A DNA stretch of 64,000 nt from Chryseobacterium defluvii (lineage in GTDB: Bacteria; Bacteroidota; Bacteroidia; Flavobacteriales; Weeksellaceae), in the NCBI RefSeq assembly GCF_003634775.1, contig NZ_RBXB01000001.1, positions 620,001 through 684,000 on the forward strand, read 5' to 3'. Both the position numbers and the translations under genes were made by a program. The notes under the pieces are model-generated. The model did not search any database. It saw only the letters and a program-made list of their open reading frames with translations, and was not told where the DNA came from. Of the stretch, positions 61,226-64,000 are shown one piece after another (the first letter of the stretch is position 1; each line of letters begins with the position of its first letter).

Positions 61226-61237
61226 CCCTATTGAATT

Positions 61238-61786
61238 ATGGAAAACATTATCGAAATACTAAAATCCGGCGGAACGATCCTTTACCCTACAGATACCATC
61301 TGGGGAATAGGTTGTGATGCTACGAATGTAGAAGCGATCAACAAAATCTTTGAGATCAAGAAGCGTGAAAAAAATAAATCCATGATCATTTTGGTGGAAT
61401 CTGAAAAGAGATTGCAGGATCTGGTGGATGTTCCGGAAATGGCTTGGGAAATTATCGATCTCAGTGAAAAACCGGTTACGATTGTATATGAAAATCCTAG
61501 AGGTTTGCCGAAGGAATTATTGGCAGAAGACGGAAGTGTAGGAATTAGGCTGGTAAAAAATGATTTCTGTAAAAAACTCATCTCAAAACTGAATAAACCA
61601 ATTGTTTCTACATCAGCCAATTTTAGTGGAGATAAAAGCCCTTTGAAATTTTCGGACATATCTCCCGAAATGATTAAGTTGGTAGATTATGCAGTAGAGG
61701 AGGACAGAGAAAAAGTTTCCCAATACTCAGGCTCTTCCGTTATCAAAATATGGAGTGACAACAGGATAAAAGTTCTTCGGGAATAA
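61238..61786 (+). CDS. L-threonylcarbamoyladenylate synthase (TsaC/YrdC family)
   Basis: Makes threonylcarbamoyl-AMP from threonine, bicarbonate and ATP, for the t6A37 modification of tRNA. YrdC fold: GGTILYPTDTIWGIGCDA, the nucleotide site KKREKNKSMIILVES and the C-terminal PIVSTSANFSGDKSP. The 182-residue length is the short TsaC form without the Sua5 C-terminal domain. It is followed by the CCA-adding enzyme gene, a second tRNA-maturation function. Confidence 0.88.
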   Translation: MENIIEILKSGGTILYPTDTIWGIGCDATNVEAINKIFEIKKREKNKSMIILVESEKRLQDLVDVPEMAWEIIDLSEKPVTIVYENPRGLPKELLAEDGSVGIRLVKNDFCKKLISKLNKPIVSTSANFSGDKSPLKFSDISPEMIKLVDYAVEEDREKVSQYSGSSVIKIWSDNRIKVLRE

Positions 61787-61799
61787 CAGCAGATTTAAT

Positions 61800-61807
61800 T
61801 ATCTTTG
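61800..61807 (+). promoter_or_regulatory. -7 box for cca
   Basis: TATCTTTG, 89 bases before the cca ATG. It leaves a leader of about 80 bases that can fold (see hairpin at 61821-61877). Confidence 0.5.
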
Positions 61808-61820
61808 CAAAATCATTTTA

Positions 61821-61877
61821 ACCATTAAGGTATTAAGCATATTGAGGTCAACCTGGTACACTTAATCTCTTAGTGGT
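61821..61877 (+). promoter_or_regulatory. Structured leader or palindromic repeat upstream of cca
   Basis: ACCATTAAGGTATTAAG (61821-61837) pairs with CTTAATCTCTTAGTGGT (61861-61877): 17 positions with one mismatch and two G-U pairs, around a 23-base loop that contains AGGT/ACCT. It ends 19 bases before the cca ATG. Only four T follow, so it is at most a weak attenuator. A dispersed palindromic element is the alternative. Confidence 0.55.
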
Positions 61878-61896
61878 TTTACATTAATAATTAGAT

Positions 61897-63318
61897 ATGT
61901 TCATTAACCTTACTCAAAATAAAAATCTAAAGCTTTTCAAAATCATTTCTGAGGTAGCCTTCCGGAATAATCAATCGGTATACATTGTAGGAGGATATGT
62001 TCGGGATTTACTGATGAAGAGAAAAGCATCTACAGATATTGATTTTGTTACTGAACAGAACGGAATAGAGCTGGCTCAAAGCGTTGCACAGGAAATTGAC
62101 CCGAAACTGAAAGTTTCTGTTTTCAAAACTTATGGAACGGCAATGATTAAATATAAAGACCTTGAACTTGAATTTGTAGGAGCAAGAAAAGAGAGCTATT
62201 CCGAGAACAGCAGAAAACCGGAAGTAGAAGGTGGAACGCTGGAAGATGATCAGAAAAGGAGAGACTTCACCATCAATGCCATGGCAATATCTCTGAATAA
62301 AGATAATTTTGGCGAGCTGATCGATCCATTCAACGGAATCGAAGATCTGGAAAACGGGATTTTAAGAACCCCGTTGGAGCCGGCTCAAACGTATTCTGAT
62401 GATCCGTTGAGAATGATGCGTGCCATTCGTTTTGCCTCTACTTTACAGTTCAAAATAGAAGACAACTCATTATCTGCTATTCAACAGGAAGCAGAAAGGA
62501 TTAAAATTGTTTCCATGGAAAGGATTATGGTGGAATTCAATAAGATCATGCTTTCTGAAAAACCTTCCCTTGGTTTGAGATTAATGGAAGAAACCGGACT
62601 TTTAAAGCTGATCATTCCGGAACTGATAGAATTGAAAGGAGTGGAAGAAGTGGAAGGACAAACCCATAAAGACAACTTTTATCACACGCTGGAGGTAGTT
62701 GATAATATTTCTGTGAATACAGACAGTCTTTGGTTACGTTGGGCCGCATTGCTTCATGACATAGGAAAAGCTCCGACTAAAAAATTTGTGGAAGGAACGG
62801 GATGGACATTCCACGGACACGAGTTTTTGGGCTCAAAAATGACAAAAACCCTTTTCCAGAGATTGAAGTTACCATTAGGAAATGATATGAAGTATGTCCA
62901 GAAAATGGTAAAATTATCATCACGTCCTATTGCTCTGATCACAGATGATGCTTCCGATTCGGCACTTCGGAGATTATTATTTGATGCAGGGGAAGATTTG
63001 GAAGACCTGTTTACCTTATGTAAAGCCGATATTACAACTAAAAACCCTAAAAAACAGGAAAAGTTTATCAAGAACTTTGAATATGTAGCGGTAAAAATAA
63101 AAGAAGTGGAAGAAAAAGATCAGGTAAGAAACTTCCAGCCGCCTATTTCAGGAGAAGAGATTATGGAAATGTTTGATCTGAAACCGGGAAGGGAAATCGG
63201 TATTTTAAAAGAAAAAGTGAAGGAAGCCATCCTGGAAGGTGACATTCCTAATGACAAAGAAGAAGCAAGAAGCTTTGTGATTGCTGAAGCTGAAAAGCTT
63301 GGACTTCAAATAAAATAA
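61897..63318 (+). CDS. cca: CCA-adding tRNA nucleotidyltransferase with HD domain
   Basis: Adds or repairs the CCA tail of tRNA, or acts as a poly(A) polymerase-like relative. The class II nucleotidyltransferase motif is VGGYVRDLLMKRKASTDIDFV, followed by RRDFTINAMAISL and the DPLRMMRAIRFAS segment. An HD domain follows (LLHDIGKAPTK, GHEFLGSKM) and a C-terminal helical arm. The 473-residue length is typical of the bacterial HD-containing branch. The start is fixed by the conserved N terminus. The terminator lies right after it. Confidence 0.92.
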   Translation: MFINLTQNKNLKLFKIISEVAFRNNQSVYIVGGYVRDLLMKRKASTDIDFVTEQNGIELAQSVAQEIDPKLKVSVFKTYGTAMIKYKDLELEFVGARKESYSENSRKPEVEGGTLEDDQKRRDFTINAMAISLNKDNFGELIDPFNGIEDLENGILRTPLEPAQTYSDDPLRMMRAIRFASTLQFKIEDNSLSAIQQEAERIKIVSMERIMVEFNKIMLSEKPSLGLRLMEETGLLKLIIPELIELKGVEEVEGQTHKDNFYHTLEVVDNISVNTDSLWLRWAALLHDIGKAPTKKFVEGTGWTFHGHEFLGSKMTKTLFQRLKLPLGNDMKYVQKMVKLSSRPIALITDDASDSALRRLLFDAGEDLEDLFTLCKADITTKNPKKQEKFIKNFEYVAVKIKEVEEKDQVRNFQPPISGEEIMEMFDLKPGREIGILKEKVKEAILEGDIPNDKEEARSFVIAEAEKLGLQIK

Positions 63319-63320
63319 TA

Positions 63321-63347
63321 AAAAGCAGACAGAAAATGTCTGCTTTT
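63321..63347 (+). terminator. Terminator of cca
   Basis: Arms AAAAGCAGACA and TGTCTGCTTTT with a GAAAA loop and a T-run. Confidence 0.9.
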
Positions 63348-63368
63348 TTTTGAATACCTTAATAAAAA

Positions 63369-63395
63369 TCGGGCGGCTTCGTAGAAGCCGCCCGA
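63369..63395 (-). terminator. GC-rich terminator of the edge gene
   Basis: Arms TCGGGCGGCTTC and GAAGCCGCCCGA with a GTA loop. The minus-strand tail is TTTTTATT, so it ends the leftward gene stopping at 63444. Confidence 0.8.
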
Positions 63396-63443
63396 AAAAA
63401 ACACAAATGATGAAAAAAAATATTACGCCAAAGGCGCATTGTA

Positions 63444-64000
63444 TTAGTTTGCATAGAATCCGTTAGAACCTTTACCTGCTGTAAAAGTGCTGATAACAGA
63501 TCCTGAAGTATTATAAACAGTGATCTTACTGTCTTGAGTAAACCCGTTTGCGTCAGAAGTATAAATTCTTCCATTCACCACGTTGAACCCGTATAATGTA
63601 GAGAAAGAATTATCCGTAACAGTAAACAATGGGGTAGTAGGAGCTGCTGTAGCATTCATATCCATTACATATACCTTGTTTCCTGAAGTGAAGTAAAACT
63701 TATTCGTATCAATTTCAAGATTCGTAGCATTGGCAATTCCTGTTAATGTTGTTGTTTTCACAATAGAACCGGTGCTTGAAATCTGGTAAATGTAAGAATC
63801 TGCAGTACCTTTTGCAATTACATATACATTATTGTTATTGGAAATGGTTTTGTTGATATTCCCGTTAGGTAAAGTAATTACAGACTGGATTTCATTGTTT
63901 GAAGTATTGATATAAGTAATCTTATTTCCAAAACCATAAGAAGCATTCTGAACGAAAATATTTCCTCCTGCCTGCACAATTCTCTCAACAGAATCCGTAA
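63444..64000 (-). CDS. Beta-propeller (DUF5074/YncE-like) protein, 5' end outside the window
   Basis: Only the C-terminal about 185 residues are present; the frame is open to the right edge, reading TDSVERIVQAGGNIFV before the first usable start, so it is truncated by the window and not by mutation. The visible part has repeated blade-like strands: ITYINTSNNEIQSVITLPNG, VYVIAKGTADSYIYQIS, NKVYVMDMNATAAPTTPLF and GRIYTSDANGFTQDSKITVYN. It resembles the DUF5074-like surface proteins of Bacteroidota with a propeller. No sorting domain occurs at its C terminus. Function unknown. Confidence 0.75.
   Translation of the reverse strand, partial: TDSVERIVQAGGNIFVQNASYGFGNKITYINTSNNEIQSVITLPNGNINKTISNNNNVYVIAKGTADSYIYQISSTGSIVKTTTLTGIANATNLEIDTNKFYFTSGNKVYVMDMNATAAPTTPLFTVTDNSFSTLYGFNVVNGRIYTSDANGFTQDSKITVYNTSGSVISTFTAGKGSNGFYAN

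Noticed and set aside
1..64000. tRNA, rRNA, CRISPR array, prophage or integrative element
   Set aside because: I found no cloverleaf, repeat-spacer array, phage structural genes, integrase or relaxase. Gene order looks like stable chromosome.

Overview
This AT-rich window looks like chromosome from a member of the Flavobacteriia, most probably Chryseobacterium or a close relative in the Weeksellaceae. The evidence is a type IX secretion C-terminal sorting domain, the gliding genes gldB-gldC, a PafA-type alkaline phosphatase, a GH92 mannosidase, SusC-like carboxypeptidase-regulatory folds, and many Bacteroidota -7 boxes (TAnnTTTG) a few bases before start codons. Shine-Dalgarno sites are generally absent. 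Gene order is ordinary for core genome. I see no prophage, conjugative element, CRISPR array, rRNA or tRNA. The only mobile trace is one broken REP-associated transposase with its palindromes.

Layout. 1-5.4 kb: WYL regulator, DinB protein, lipoprotein, cmoA with an ICMT-like methyltransferase, then cobalamin adenosyltransferase overlapping thiamine pyrophosphokinase. 5.5-8.7 kb: arginine decarboxylase and agmatinase (putrescine synthesis) around a HAD phosphatase. 8.8-10.7 kb: alkylation repair (AraC-Ogt fusion, AlkB) separated by a cluster of REP-like palindromes, then a small double-glycine-leader peptide. 10.8-22 kb: envelope genes (CocE acylase, outer-membrane barrel, BON proteins, symporter, GH92). 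22-31 kb: Mrp and NifU iron-sulfur carriers, a large T9SS cargo protein, an epimerase with a small membrane protein, and ppk1-ppx. 31-37 kb: dnaK, a tandem pair of secreted paralogs, an AraC regulator and a nucleoid-associated protein. 38-42 kb: bacteriophytochrome kinase with heme oxygenase, then mdh. 42-46.7 kb: a hydrolase broken by one stop codon, two small uncharacterised genes, and a TetR/SDR pair sharing an 18-bp palindromic operator. 46.8-51.2 kb: PafA and a pair of TPR-membrane proteins, only one of which carries an AraC domain. 52.5-56.5 kb: a seven-gene leftward operon ending in barnase-like RNase, archaemetzincin-like protease and barstar. 56.5-60.6 kb: gldB, gldC, cystathionine gamma-synthase, NTF2-like, GNAT and DinB genes. 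60.6-64 kb: the REP/RAYT remnant, tsaC-like and cca tRNA-processing genes, and a truncated beta-propeller gene at the edge.

The most interesting items are the RNase-protease-inhibitor operon, the TetR/SDR operator pair, the orphan double-glycine peptide, the two genes each inactivated by a single TAA codon, the phytochrome module with an altered chromophore pocket, and a strong hairpin in the cca leader. Many start codons were moved downstream of the longest possible frame because a -7 box, a lipobox or a domain boundary requires it. These choices are stated per entry.
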